DNA of 64,000 nucleotides, from the NCBI GenBank assembly GCA_028023455.1, contig JAQFVV010000448.1:312001-376000 (forward strand), read 5' to 3'. Below the pieces are notes generated by a model. That model was not told the DNA's origin and did no database searches. It saw only the letters and a list, made by a program, of their open reading frames with translations. The translations under genes were made by a program, and so were the position numbers. This DNA is from Epiperipatus broadwayi (Eukaryota > Onychophora > Udeonychophora > Euonychophora > Peripatidae). Shown in pieces: positions 37,308-48,067 of this stretch. Within the stretch, counting starts at the first letter, position 1. Every line of letters starts with the position of its first letter.

Positions 37308-37363
37308 TGCCTAAGGAATTGCCAGAGTCTGTTATAAGACATTTACGATGGATGATGCAAAAG
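37308..37363 (+). CDS. VWA8: VWA8 coding exon (second one visible)
   Basis: This 56-nt exon follows TATTTTAG and precedes a strong GTGAGT donor at 37364. The leading TG completes the codon begun by the final G of the previous exon (GTG, Val). The peptide contains PESVIRHLRWMMQK, the helical segment that in VWA8 proteins comes directly before the first nucleotide-binding region. It ends in phase 0. A near copy of its acceptor, with the same TGCCT start, lies 29 nt upstream (AG at 37277-37278). Use of that copy would bring an in-frame TAG before the true exon, so I chose the downstream acceptor. The next coding exon is about 25.8 kb away. Confidence 0.9.
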
Positions 37364-38010
37364 GTGAGTTAATTATAAAATAATAAAAATTTAATCATAT
37401 ATCTGCTTACATACATACATACAGTTTTTCTTAAAAGATTTTTTTTTTTTCCTGTGGAAACTGCATCAGTTTTTACTAAATATTTCTTTAAATCTTTTGT
37501 AAGATTCTTAAAAATTTGAATTCATTTTATACTTTGGTAGATTCCTTTGAAATTTTTAAAAAACTCTTCTGGATATAAATATTTTTATTACAATAAAAAG
37601 TTTTAGTTATTTTATATTTTTTATCTGTCTTAGAAAGAATAGGTCTGAGTAAAACTTTAATATAGTTTGTCAAATGATGTAAAAAAAGAACAACAATTAA
37701 CAGTATTTTAGGTTATTAGAGATTCTAGATTAAAAACATATTTGATTGAGACATGATGATTTTGATTATGTTAAACCTCTTATACTTTACTAAGTACATA
37801 TTATAATATATATCTGTTTTACATATATTTAGTATGAAAAGTGGTATATCAAAAGTTTGAAATGATTATTATTGTATCACTTAGATACTTTATTTGTTTT
37901 GATACTGAAGGAATTCTTTTATATATATATCATTTTATTTATAATATTAAAGCCTGGAATAAAGTTTTTGATGACTACCTAAAGGCATATATTGGTTTCA
38001 TTATTAACTC

Positions 38011-38053
38011 TAATCTTTCAGTTTGCAATATACTTGATATATACAATAGAGCT
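38011..38053. repeat. 41-43-bp direct repeat flanking the LTR compound, left copy
   Basis: The sequence starting AATCTTTCAGTTTGCAATAT and ending AATAGAGCTG is repeated exactly at 49346-49388. The first two A residues are ambiguous because the right copy follows an A run. It marks the pre-insertion site. Confidence 0.92.
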
Positions 38054-40097
38054 GTGTAAGGTGATGTCCAATCCTTATTAAAAAAAAAAAACAATTTGGA
38101 GACATATACACATATATATACCACAAACATAACCATACATTCATGAAGGAATGAACACATTTTTTTTTATTAAATGTAAAATAAAATATATACATATACA
38201 CATATATATACATGAATGTAGATTTTAAATCATGACGTGACAAAATAAAAAAAAGAATATTTAACATTAAATTCTAGTAACCACGTTTCTTTTGTTTAAA
38301 AGAGGAAAAAAAAGAGTAAACCTTTGTTGATTTTGGGAACGTGAAAAAAAAAATATCTAAGCAACTGAAAGATTTTTTTTTTTTTGTTTTAAGTTGTTGT
38401 TGGTTTTGCTTGTTCAACTGAAATGCACGAAAGTAAAGTTGTAAAGAATATTTTAATTAATATATTAGTTATTAGGATTTCCATTCTTTATTAATATTAA
38501 ACTATTTAATATTTGGAATTTTATTATTGATAATTGTAAAATGTTTTAAAAAGAAAAAAAAAACTATTTAATCGATGAACTTTCGTTCGTTCAAATAAAT
38601 GCTAAGAGCATCATAGTTATTTAACATTGTTAAAAAAATATAATTGCAATCAAATGTTTCTGGGATAAAATAAAATCAACTAATGATGAAATAGAACTTT
38701 ATTAACATTACTTTAAAAGTAAAATCTTTATCATACATTTCATAGCGTTCGTCTTATTATATAACGTAAGCTTTAAAAAAAGGATTCATATTTAATAATT
38801 TATATTGTGTAAATAAAATCTAAAAATGCACTTTTGCTAATTGAGTGTCAGGGGATTTTTCTATCCTCTTGGTGTCGTTGACGTGTGATGGAGGATCGTA
38901 TTTATTGGTATATATATATGTATTGTTTAAATCAACGTGGAAAAATCTTGTTATGAATGGAAATGCATGGTTTTAAAATCAAACGCCGAGGAATTCAATT
39001 TCGTCATGGGAATTGTAATGCTTAAAACGTCAACATGATTTAATATACATGAAGGAAAGAAAGACATTATCTGCTAAGAATCCCGAAGCTGCTCTTAAAA
39101 ATTTAATGTGCTATTGTTTTAAGGAATTCCAAAATTTCATTATATTTTATGTTTCAAATTTTTTTTTTTTAATGTATACTGAGAGTTGGGTTGTGAATTT
39201 TTCTCACTCTTTTATCCAAGTGTAGCAAACATTTTTTTTAAAAAAAAAAAAACATAAGAACCCATTTGTTTAGATTTTTATAGGGTGAGAGAGATGCACA
39301 ACTCAAACTATACATCAATATATTATAAATGTTTTGTAAATAAAATATTATCATAATGGAAGGTTTAAAACTGGACAATGACTGAAACAAAAAGGTAAGA
39401 TTTTAAATATTTACATTTATTAAATAATTAATACGATAAAATCAAACTAATTAATAATTAAATATATATAATATTTTCTTAACTATACAAAATACAAATT
39501 AGCAATTCATGGACATAACTTTGAGGTATATTTAAAGGACGTAAACAGAATGATAATCATACATTAATAATATAATTTTATATTCAAAATAATTAATACG
39601 TTATTGTAAATTATGCACTAAATTTTATAATTCTTATTTCAGCCCATATTTTAATATTTGAATTACAGCTAGTCATATTGTTGAAAGGATAAATTAATGT
39701 TTTATAATAATCATGTATATATTCGGTTGATTTATAAATATTATAACTATAAGCATGATCTGTTAATAAATATTTATTGTTTGAAGTTAAAACCTTTGTT
39801 TCTCTGGTCTCTAGATTGTCAAGCATCATTCATACTTCACTCACCAGTATAGCTATTATACCTGCATACAGATTTTAATTTATTATTAGCAATAGCCATT
39901 AAGGATCTATATAGAGGTCACATTATTGCCATCCTATTTAATTCCATCCTTGAGCAGAGTTAAAGGCTAATATCTACACTGAGTTAGAACTCCGAGTAGT
40001 AATAGGACCTATAAGTAGAGAAGGCTCTGGGTGTACTATCCTAAAGGGTTTTATTTTTAAATTGGGAAAAAAATTTTCCCTTTTACGGTCCGTTACA
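38054..40097 (+). repeat. LTR 1 of the gypsy-type compound (2,044 bp)
   Basis: It starts TGTAAGGTGATGTCC and ends CCGTTACA, giving the inverted termini TGTAA and TTACA. A PBS-like TGGCGCGCAACG follows within about 6 bp. The same sequence recurs as LTR 2 (43631) and as an 84-bp stub (49249). The LTR is long for an insect-style gypsy element. Its AT-rich interior has no real coding capacity. It differs from LTR 2 by a missing 28-bp segment near 38743 and by a replaced block just before its 3' end (about 40052-40082). Confidence 0.9.
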
Positions 40098-40440
40098 TAT
40101 TTTTGGCGCGCAACGTTTTGGGCCTGAAAATGTAAGTTCACCACAGATACAAACTACATACTGTTACATTTTTGACACCATCAACAGTGAAGCCTGTACA
40201 CTGATATATATAGACTTAATGAAAGTTGATTATCATGTCGCATTCATGATAGCCAATTATTAAATTCATTCTAGTTGATAGTCTGTTACATTTTGGCATG
40301 CAATGTGGTAAGCTTGAATACTTAGATTCACTGCATGTGAAAAGTTTTGTCTATTATATTGTGATATACAATGTGTTGAGCTTTAAAGAGTTGGGTCTAT
40401 CACATGTTATTGTATATTTTTAGTGTGACATAAATTGAAT
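40098..40440 (+). repeat. leader with about five degenerate PBS-like repeats, unit 1
   Basis: The LTR-end-plus-PBS phrase GTTACATATTTTTGGCGCGC is echoed at 40161 (CTGTTACATTTTTGACACC), 40283 (CTGTTACATTTTGGCATGCA), 40351 (CTATTATATTGTGATATAC) and about 40408 (TTGTATATTTTTAGTGTGAC). Each is followed by a GCCTGAA- or GCTTGAA-like and a TTCACCACA-like phrase. The period is about 53-122 bp. The first copy abuts the LTR and is the likely functional primer binding site. Confidence 0.7.
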
Positions 40441-40863
40441 TTATGAGAAATTGTCCATAATTTCAGTATAACCTGATTTATCATATTTTAGTTAGTCAGT
40501 TAATAAACTATAAATTACATAACCCTATGGATTAAATGGTGTGGCAACTTAGTGGTATAGTTAATTTAGTCAATAAACAATAAGTTCAAATAACTCTGAG
40601 TGAAAGTATGAATTGATAAATAGAGACCAAAGCTAAATAGATGATCAAGAATCTAATAAGAGTAGGCAAGTGAAGCAGATAAGGGAAAAATATATAAACT
40701 CCAGCATTAATACCAATGATATGTAAATACTTAAGGTAACCAAAATCACGTGTGATGACACAAGTTGGTAGAAGATCCTATGACATATTATAGAATATTA
40801 TATAAAAAGAAATAATTTTTCCATAGAGTAGATATTTTAAGGAAAAGTGTTAGTTTATTTTGT

Positions 40864-41694
40864 ATGTTTCTCAGAAGTGGGAGATATTTGTCAAGTATGA
40901 GTAAGGAATTATATGTAAAGCCACAGGATGTTAGTGGCAATGAAGCTGAGCATGATCCTAATAAGGAACAAGTAGGATCAGTAGACGTGAATATGTCCGG
41001 GGGATCAATGGTTGGAGCTGAGCATTCTTTCTCAATGCAAGAGGAAAAACAAATGATATCTCAAATTCAAGGAGACTCTAATGAACAGTCTGCTCAATCA
41101 CCTGGAATTGGACTAACCCAGGTTACAGAAAATAGTGGAGCCATGATGCAGATGCTCCAAACATTATTGGATCGGATGGATAGCATGAGTGGTCAGATGA
41201 ATGATCGGATGGATGACATGAATGGTCGGATGGATACAATCAAGGCTGAAATAAGCAACATGGTAACTAAGGCTGATATTGACAAATTGGATGAGGAGGT
41301 TAAGAAAAGAATTAGTGGCATTGAAATGAAAGTTTCTACAGCCATGGAGCAGTTATCTTCAGAGATGAATGAAGTGCATAACAGTAGTACGGAATTAAAG
41401 CGAAATGTAGAGGAGATGAAAATAAATATAGATGTAGTGAGCTTGCAGTGTCAAGAGCAGTATACTGAATTTAAGGAAAGTATTACCACTCAAATTGAGA
41501 ATAAAGTTAAGGAAGTTCACCAAGCCCAGGAATCTACTAAGATAGAGGATATAAAGTTTACTATGGTAACTAAAACTGATATTGATGATTTGGAGATCCA
41601 AATAAATAGTAATTTGGAAGCAAAGGTAATGTGTATAAAAGAAAATATAGATGGGATAGAATCTAAAACTTATGATATTAATAATAGAGTATAG
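40864..41694 (+). CDS. Gag-like coiled-coil protein, unit 1 (truncated)
   Basis: This 276-codon frame starts MFLRSGRYLSSMSKEL. The N-terminal 90 residues are polar, followed by a long predicted coiled coil with repeated DRMDSM, DRMDDM and GRMDTI heptads at about residues 108-125. Two TK[AT]DID repeats (about residues 136 and 236) also occur. Position just after the LTR and leader, and the downstream integrase fragment, argue for Gag. No zinc knuckle is present; the C-terminal half of a normal Gag is missing. A 2-bp difference from unit 2 (GAGTATAGATGG against GAGTAGATAG) creates an early stop. No promoter was identified. Confidence 0.7.
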   Translation: MFLRSGRYLSSMSKELYVKPQDVSGNEAEHDPNKEQVGSVDVNMSGGSMVGAEHSFSMQEEKQMISQIQGDSNEQSAQSPGIGLTQVTENSGAMMQMLQTLLDRMDSMSGQMNDRMDDMNGRMDTIKAEISNMVTKADIDKLDEEVKKRISGIEMKVSTAMEQLSSEMNEVHNSSTELKRNVEEMKINIDVVSLQCQEQYTEFKESITTQIENKVKEVHQAQESTKIEDIKFTMVTKTDIDDLEIQINSNLEAKVMCIKENIDGIESKTYDINNRV

Positions 41695-41757
41695 ATGGTA
41701 TGAGCTGTGATATTAATGATGCTAAAAAAATCTAGTTTTATTTTTGAATCCAATCGA

Positions 41758-42326
41758 AGTACTAAATATTCTGTTACTATGGAAACTTCTCTTGTACATG
41801 AATGTCCTGCTACAGGGACTCAGCAAGTACTTGAAGACATAATAGAAAATCATTCCACCAATTTTAAGAGATCGGAAGAGCAATCCCAAAAACATTTTGG
41901 GATGATGCTGATTCAATCCTTCCCATGAAGAGTATGAGAATGAATATGTTAGATGATCAAGCAGAACAAGTTAATGTGAGCATCCAATGTTCAGAACATA
42001 AAGTTTGTTCTAAATACAAGCTCCATGAACATAGTAGCAAAATCCAAGAAAGGCTATTATATGCTCAAAGGCTTTTCACAAAAGAAAATTGTCCCATTAT
42101 TGAAGCCAACTTTGAAAGGACAAATGAAGTCGATACACTTGTTCATCTTGAATGTGTATTATGGCACAACAAGTCTCTTCATAATCAGGAAGATGACCAA
42201 GTCATAGACAGTTGCCAGATGTTACTGGAGTCAACTATACTCCCTACAAAGAAACAGAAAGGTCCCAGATTCCATAAGCTTTGCAACACTTATGAAGGTC
42301 CCTTCACCTTTATGGAAAGTCCTTAA
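41758..42326 (+). pseudogene. internal polyprotein remnant, unit 1
   Basis: Open pieces here (clearest from the ATG at 41925 to 42326) encode a protein with CSKYKLHEHSSKIQERLL and a tail GPRFHKLCNTYEGPF. The tail resembles the C-terminal phrase of gypsy-type integrases (F-K-YEGPY). The rest is not recognised. Compared with unit 2, the frame upstream is shifted (AAGAGATCGGAAGAGC here, AAGTTGGAAGGAGC there). Reverse transcriptase and RNase H are absent. Confidence 0.5.
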
Positions 42327-42434
42327 AATAGAAAGGCACAAATTAAGGGACAGACTTCATGATTGCAATCCTGGAACATAAAAAATGGACTTTCTTAATG
42401 ATTGAACCCTGTAAATAATGTTAAGTGAATATAT

Positions 42435-42962
42435 ATGTATATAAAAAAAATGTTGAGTTTACTTTTGACTATTAAATCTTATAAAAATAATAGGGGGTGG
42501 GTGAAGCAGACAGAACGGGTAGTGAATTACATAAATTGGGGTGCAAATGAATCTACTGGATTCGCACCCATCCAACTACATTTTAACCAACCTATTCCTT
42601 CATTATTTGTGAAATACAAACCTCCAATTGAATGTCATCACTATGACATAGAAACTAAAATTCAAATGGCTCGACAACAGTTAATTAATAAATCCAATTT
42701 TAGAAATAAAAAGGGAAAGAAAAGCAGACATCACTTTAAGATTGGAGACAAGGTTTTTGTGAAAACACATAGCCCAAGTAAACCAATGGATAATGTTTAT
42801 CATAAATTTTGTCAACAATATGCTGGACCATATGCTATTGTGAAACAAGCTGGCCCAAATGCATTTTGGTTAAATATTGATGGAGAGATAAAAGGAACTT
42901 ATAATGCTCGGATATTAAAGCCATACAGTGGTTGTCAAGAATTGCCATGTACAGAAGCTTAG
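42435..42962 (+). pseudogene. integrase C-terminal fragment, unit 1
   Basis: A 175-codon frame; the recognisable part runs from about residue 20. GWVKQTERVVNYINWGANES, then TGFAPIQLHF matches the end of the gypsy integrase core (the region with the STGFTPFQL-type phrase). FKIGDKVFVKTHS, FCQQYAGPYAIVKQAGPNAF and YNARILKPY form the SH3-like C-terminal domain that contacts DNA. The catalytic DDE core is not present upstream, so this is a severed domain. It is identical or nearly so in unit 2. Confidence 0.85.
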
Positions 42963-43630
42963 TTATTTGTAAACAGATGACCATGATTAAAGTAGATGAA
43001 AGTGAAGTTTATAAAAAAAAATGTAAATGGGTATATGCAAGTGTATTGTAATGAGAAAGACATCATTGTTCGTAAGTAAATAGCTAGAGTAGGTAGATGT
43101 GATGAGGATGCATTCAAATTAATGTTGAAACATTATATTGAGGTATCTTAGAATTGGCTGAGATATTGGAATTGACCCATAGAATGTGGGAATCCCATAT
43201 TTTGTTCAGACCTTATAAAAATCCAATAAGACTCCTAGGGAGCAGGATATAGGCTGACAAACTCAAATATGTGCCTTCTGGAACAGAGACACTTAACCAG
43301 TCAAATTCAGACTATTCAACCGTCATATAGTTAGCAATTCTAGAAAGGATAATAGAAACAATGTTAATGATGACAGTAATTCAATGTTAAGATGAAAGAG
43401 ATAAAGATAGGAGTCTAACCAAAAATGAGTAATATAAAAAAAAAACAAAAACAAATGTATATTGATGGGTAAATGAAAATAAGTACTACAGCATTAGAAC
43501 TCTCCCTATTTAAAAAGAATAAAATTATCCAACACAATAATCATCCAAACCTTTGTTTAGGTGCTAAAATTTTGACAATGGTCTAAATTTTAACCTTCTA
43601 AGGGTAGGTTAAAATTTTGACAATGGTCTA
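42963..43630 (+). other. 3' internal region and polypurine tract, unit 1
   Basis: Non-coding sequence between the integrase fragment and LTR 2. The purine tract AAGGGTAGG is interrupted here by a 22-bp copy of the nearby phrase AAAATTTTGACAATGGTCTA. Unit 2 keeps AAGGGTAGGGGAAA directly before TGTAAGG. Confidence 0.65.
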
Positions 43631-45739
43631 TGTAAGGTGATGTCCAATCCTTATTAAAAAAAAAATAACAATTTGGAGACATATACACATATATATACCA
43701 CAAACATAACCATACATTCATGAAGGAATGAACACATTTTTTTTTATTAAATGTAAAATAAAATATATACATATACACATATATATACATGAATGTAGAT
43801 TTTAAATCATGACGTGACAAAATAAAAAAAAGAATATTTAACATTAAATTCTAGTAACCACGTTTCTTTTGTTTAAAAGAGGAAAAAAAGAGTAAACCTT
43901 TGTTGATTTTGGGAACGTGAAAAAAAAAATATCTAAGCAACAGATTTTTTTTTTTTGTTTTAAGTTGTTGTTGGTTTTTCTTGTTCAACTGAAATGCACG
44001 AAAGTAAAGTTGTAAAGAATATTTTAATTAATATATTAGTTATTAGGATTTCCATTCTTTATTAATATTAAACTATTTAATATTTGGAATTTTATTATTG
44101 ATAATTGTAAAATGTTTTAAAAAGAAAAAAAAACTATTTAATCGATGAACTTTCGTTCGTTCAAATAAATGCTAAGAGCATCATAGTTATTTAACATTGT
44201 TAAAAAAATATAATTGCAATCAAATGTTTCTGGGATAAAATAAAATCAACTAATGATGAAATAGAACTTTATTAACATTACTTTAAAAGTAAAATCTTTA
44301 TCATACGTTTCATACATATATAAATAAAACTGCATAGAGATAGCGTTCGTCTTATTATATAACGTAAGCTTTAAAAAAAGGATTCATATTTAATAATTTA
44401 TATTGTGTAAATAAAATCTAAAAATGCACTTTTGCTAATTGAGTGTCAGGGGATTTTTCTATCCTCTTGGTGTCGTTGACGTGTGATGGAGGATCGTATT
44501 TATTGGTATATATATATGTATTGTTTAAATCAACGTGGAAAAATCTTGTTATGAATGGAAATGCATGGTTTTAAAATCAAACGCCGAGGAATTCAATTTC
44601 GTCATGGGAATTGTAATGCTTAAAACGTCAACATGATTTAATATACATGAAGGAAAGAAAGACATTATCTGCTAAGAATCCCGAAGCTGCTCTTAAAAAT
44701 TTAATGTGCTATTGTTTTAAGGAATTCCAAAATTTCATTATATTTTATGTTTCAAATTTTTTTTTTTTAATGTATACTGAGAGTTGGGTTGTGAATTTTT
44801 CTCACTCTTTTATCCAAGTGTAGCAAACATTTTTTTTTAAAAAAACAAAAAACAAAAGAACCCATTTGTTTAGATTTTTATAGGGTGAGAGAGATGCACA
44901 ACTCAAACTATACATCAATATATTATAAATGTTTTGTAAATAAAATATTATCATAATGGAAGGTTTAAAACTGGACAATGACTGAAACAAAAAGGTAAGA
45001 TTTTAAATATTTACATTTATTAAATAATTAATACGATAAAATCAAACTAATTAATAATTAAATATATATAATATTTTCTTAACTATACAAAACACAAATT
45101 AGCAATTCATGGACATAACTTTGAGGTATATTTAAAGGACGTAAACAGAATGATAATCATACATTAATAATATAATTTTATATTCAAAATAATTAATACG
45201 TTATTGTAAATTATGCACTAAATTTTATAATTCTTATTTCAGCCCATATTTTAATATTTGAATTACAGCTAGTCATATTGTTGAAAGGATAAATTAATGT
45301 TTTATAATAATCATGTATATATTCGGTTGATTTATAAATATTATAACTATAAGCATGATCTGTTAATAAATATTTATTGTTTGAAGTTAAAACCTTTGTT
45401 TCTCTGGTCTCTAGATTGTCAAGCATCATTCATACTTCACTCACCAGTATAGCTATTATACCTGCATACAGATTTTAATTTATTATTAGCAATAGCCATT
45501 AAGGATCTATATAGAGGTCACATTATTGCCATCCTATTTAATTCCATCCTTGAGCAGAGTTAAAGGCTAATATATACACTGAGTTAGAACTCCGAGTAGT
45601 AATAGGACCTATAAGTAGAGAAGGCTCTGGGTGTACTATCCTAAAGGGTTTTACTTACATATTTTCAACCCCAACATTGGGGCAACAATTAAAAAAAAAT
45701 CTTACCCTGAAACCCCCAGTACATTTACGGTCCGTTACA
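43631..45739 (+). repeat. LTR 2, shared between units (2,109 bp)
   Basis: Nearly identical to LTR 1 with the same TGTAAGG start and CGTTACA end. It has an extra 28-bp segment at about 44314-44341 that includes the TATA-like TATATAAATA. Before the end it carries a different block, about 45651-45722 (CAACCCCAACATTGGGGCAA), where LTR 1 has a shorter A/T-rich sequence. Confidence 0.9.
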
Positions 45740-46082
45740 TATTTTTGGCGCGCAACGTTTTGGGCCTGAAAATGTAAGTTCACCACAGATACAAACTACA
45801 TACTGTTACATTTTTGACACCATCAACAGTGAAGCCTGTACACTGATATATATAGACTTAATGAAAGTTGATTATCATGTCGCATTCATGATAGCCAATT
45901 ATTAAATTCATTCTAGTTGATAGTCTGTTACATTTTGGCATGCAATGTGGTAAGCTTGAATACTTAGATTCACTGCATGTGAAAAGTTTTGTCTATTATA
46001 TTGTGATATACAATGTGTTGAGCTTTAAAGAGTTGGGTCTATCACATGTTATTGTATATTTTTAGTGTGACATAAATTGAAT
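45740..46082 (+). repeat. leader with about five degenerate PBS-like repeats, unit 2
   Basis: Same organisation as in unit 1: PBS at 45745 (TGGCGCGCAACG) and echoes at about 45803, 45925, 45993 and 46050. The sequence is essentially unchanged between units. Confidence 0.7.
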
Positions 46083-46504
46083 TTATGAGAAATTGTCCAT
46101 AATTTCAGTATAACCTGATTTATCATATTTTAGTTAGTCAGTTAATAAACTATAAATTACATAACCCTATGGATTAAATGGTGTGGCAACTTAGTGGTAT
46201 AGTTAATTTAGTCAATAAACAATAAGTTCAAATAACTCTGAGTGAAAGTATGAATTGATAAATAGAGACCAAAGCTAAATAGATGATCAAGAATCTAATA
46301 AGAGTAGGCAAGTGAAGCAGATAAGGGAAAAATATATAAAGCCAGCATTAATACCAATGATATGTAAATACTTAAGGTAACCAAAATCACGTGTGATGAC
46401 ACAAGTTGGTAGAAGATCCTATGACATATTATAGAATATTATATAAAAAGAAATAATTTTTCCATAGAGTAGATATTTTAAGGAAAAGTGTTAGTTTATT
46501 TTGT

Positions 46505-47476
46505 ATGTTTCTCAGAAGTGGGAGATATTTGTCAAGTATGAGTAAGGAATTATATGTAAAGCCACAGGATGTTAGTGGCAATGAAGCTGAGCATGATCCT
46601 AATAAGGAACAAGTAGGATCAGTAGACGTGAATATGTCCGGGGGATCAATGGTTGGAGCTGAGCATTCTTTCTCAATGCAAGAGGAAAAACAAATGATAT
46701 CTCAAATTCAAGGAGACTCTAATGAACAGTCTGCTCAATCACCTGGAATTGGACTAACCCAGGTTACAGAAAATAGTGGAGCCATGATGCAGATGCTCCA
46801 AACATTATTGGATCGGATGGATAGCATGAGTGGTCAGATGAATGATCGGATGGATGACATGAATGGTCGGATGGATACAATCAAGGCTGAGATAAGCAAC
46901 ATGGTAACTAAGGCTGATATTGACAAATTGGATGAGGAGGTTAAGAAAAGAATTAGTGGCATTGAAATGAAAGTTTCTACAGCCATGGAGCAGTTATCTT
47001 CAGAGATGAATGAAGTGCATAACAGTAGTACGGAATTAAAGCGAAATGTAGAGGAGATGAAAATAAATATAGATGTAGTGAGCTTGCAGTGTCAAGAGCA
47101 GTATACTGAATTTAAGGAAAGTATTACCACTCAAATTGAGAATAAAGTTAAGGAAGTTCACCAAGCCCAGAAATCCACTAAAATAGAGGATATAAAGTTT
47201 ACTATGGTAACTAAAACTGATATTGATGATTTGGAGATCCAAATAAATAGTAATTTGGAAGCAAAGGTAATGTGTATAAAGGAAAATATAGATGGGATAG
47301 AATCTAAAACTTATGATATTAATAATAGAGTAGATAGTATGAGCTGTGATATTAATGATATAAAAAAACAGTTTTTTTTGAATCCAATCGAAGTACTAAA
47401 TATTCTGTTACTATGGAAACTTCTCTTGTACATGAATGTCCTGCTACAGGGACTCAGCAAGTACTTGAAGACATAA
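46505..47476 (+). CDS. Gag-like coiled-coil protein, unit 2
   Basis: A 323-codon frame, the longest in the window. The first 276 residues match the unit 1 protein, with one visible difference (HQAQK for HQAQE). It continues past the unit 1 stop through DSMSCDINDIKKQFF and then runs into sequence that in another frame encodes the next block (METSLVHECPATG), so the last 45 or so residues are probably read in the wrong frame. A polar N terminus and long coiled coil with MD-rich heptads are seen; there is no zinc knuckle. The likely role is a particle or assembly protein, inferred from position only. Confidence 0.72.
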   Translation: MFLRSGRYLSSMSKELYVKPQDVSGNEAEHDPNKEQVGSVDVNMSGGSMVGAEHSFSMQEEKQMISQIQGDSNEQSAQSPGIGLTQVTENSGAMMQMLQTLLDRMDSMSGQMNDRMDDMNGRMDTIKAEISNMVTKADIDKLDEEVKKRISGIEMKVSTAMEQLSSEMNEVHNSSTELKRNVEEMKINIDVVSLQCQEQYTEFKESITTQIENKVKEVHQAQKSTKIEDIKFTMVTKTDIDDLEIQINSNLEAKVMCIKENIDGIESKTYDINNRVDSMSCDINDIKKQFFLNPIEVLNILLLWKLLLYMNVLLQGLSKYLKT

Positions 47477-47958
47477 TAGAAAATCATTCCACCAATTTTA
47501 AGTTGGAAGGAGCAATCCCAAAAACATTTTGGGATGATGCTGATTCAATCCTTCCCATGAAGAGTATGAGAATGAATATGTTAGATGATCAAGCAGAACA
47601 GGTTAATGTGAGCATCCAATGTTCAGAACATAAAGTTTGTTCTAAATACAAGCTCCATGAACATAGTAGCAAAATCCAAGAAAGGCTATTATATGCTCAA
47701 AGGCTTTTCACAAAAGAAAATTGTCCCATTATTGAAGCCAACTTTGAAAGGACAAATGAAGTCGATACACTTGTTCATCTTGAATGTGTATTATGGCACA
47801 ACAAGTCTCTTCATAATCAGGAAGATGACCAAGTCATAGACAGTTGCCAGATGTTACTGGAGTCAACTATACTCCCTACAAAGAAACAGAAAGGTCCCAG
47901 ATTCCATAAGCTTTGCAACACTTATGAAGGTCCCTTCACATTTATTGAAAGTCCTTAA
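47413..47958 (+). pseudogene. internal polyprotein remnant, unit 2
   Basis: A 181-codon frame overlapping the end of the Gag-like frame in another phase. It reads through the position where unit 1 is shifted (LEGAIPKTFWDDADSILP) and ends with GPRFHKLCNTYEGPF, an integrase-tail-like phrase. It is more intact than in unit 1. The central part has no recognised domain. Confidence 0.5.
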
Positions 47959-48067
47959 AAAGAGAAGGTCACAAATTAAGGGACAGACTTCATGATTGCA
48001 ACCCTGGAACATAAAAAATGGACTTTCTTAATGATTGAACCCTGTAAATAATGTTAAGTGAATATAT

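Noticed and set aside
38010-38267. Minus-strand open frame rich in Tyr/Ile/Met, repeated at 43590-43844
   Set aside because: It is the reverse strand of the AT-rich first 200 bp of LTR 1 and LTR 2, and its reading depends on microsatellite-like ATAC/TATA runs. It has no independent support.
41395-41601. Minus-strand frame opposite the Gag-like coiled coil, also at 47036-47242
   Set aside because: Antisense shadow of the Gag-like frame, produced by its repetitive heptads.
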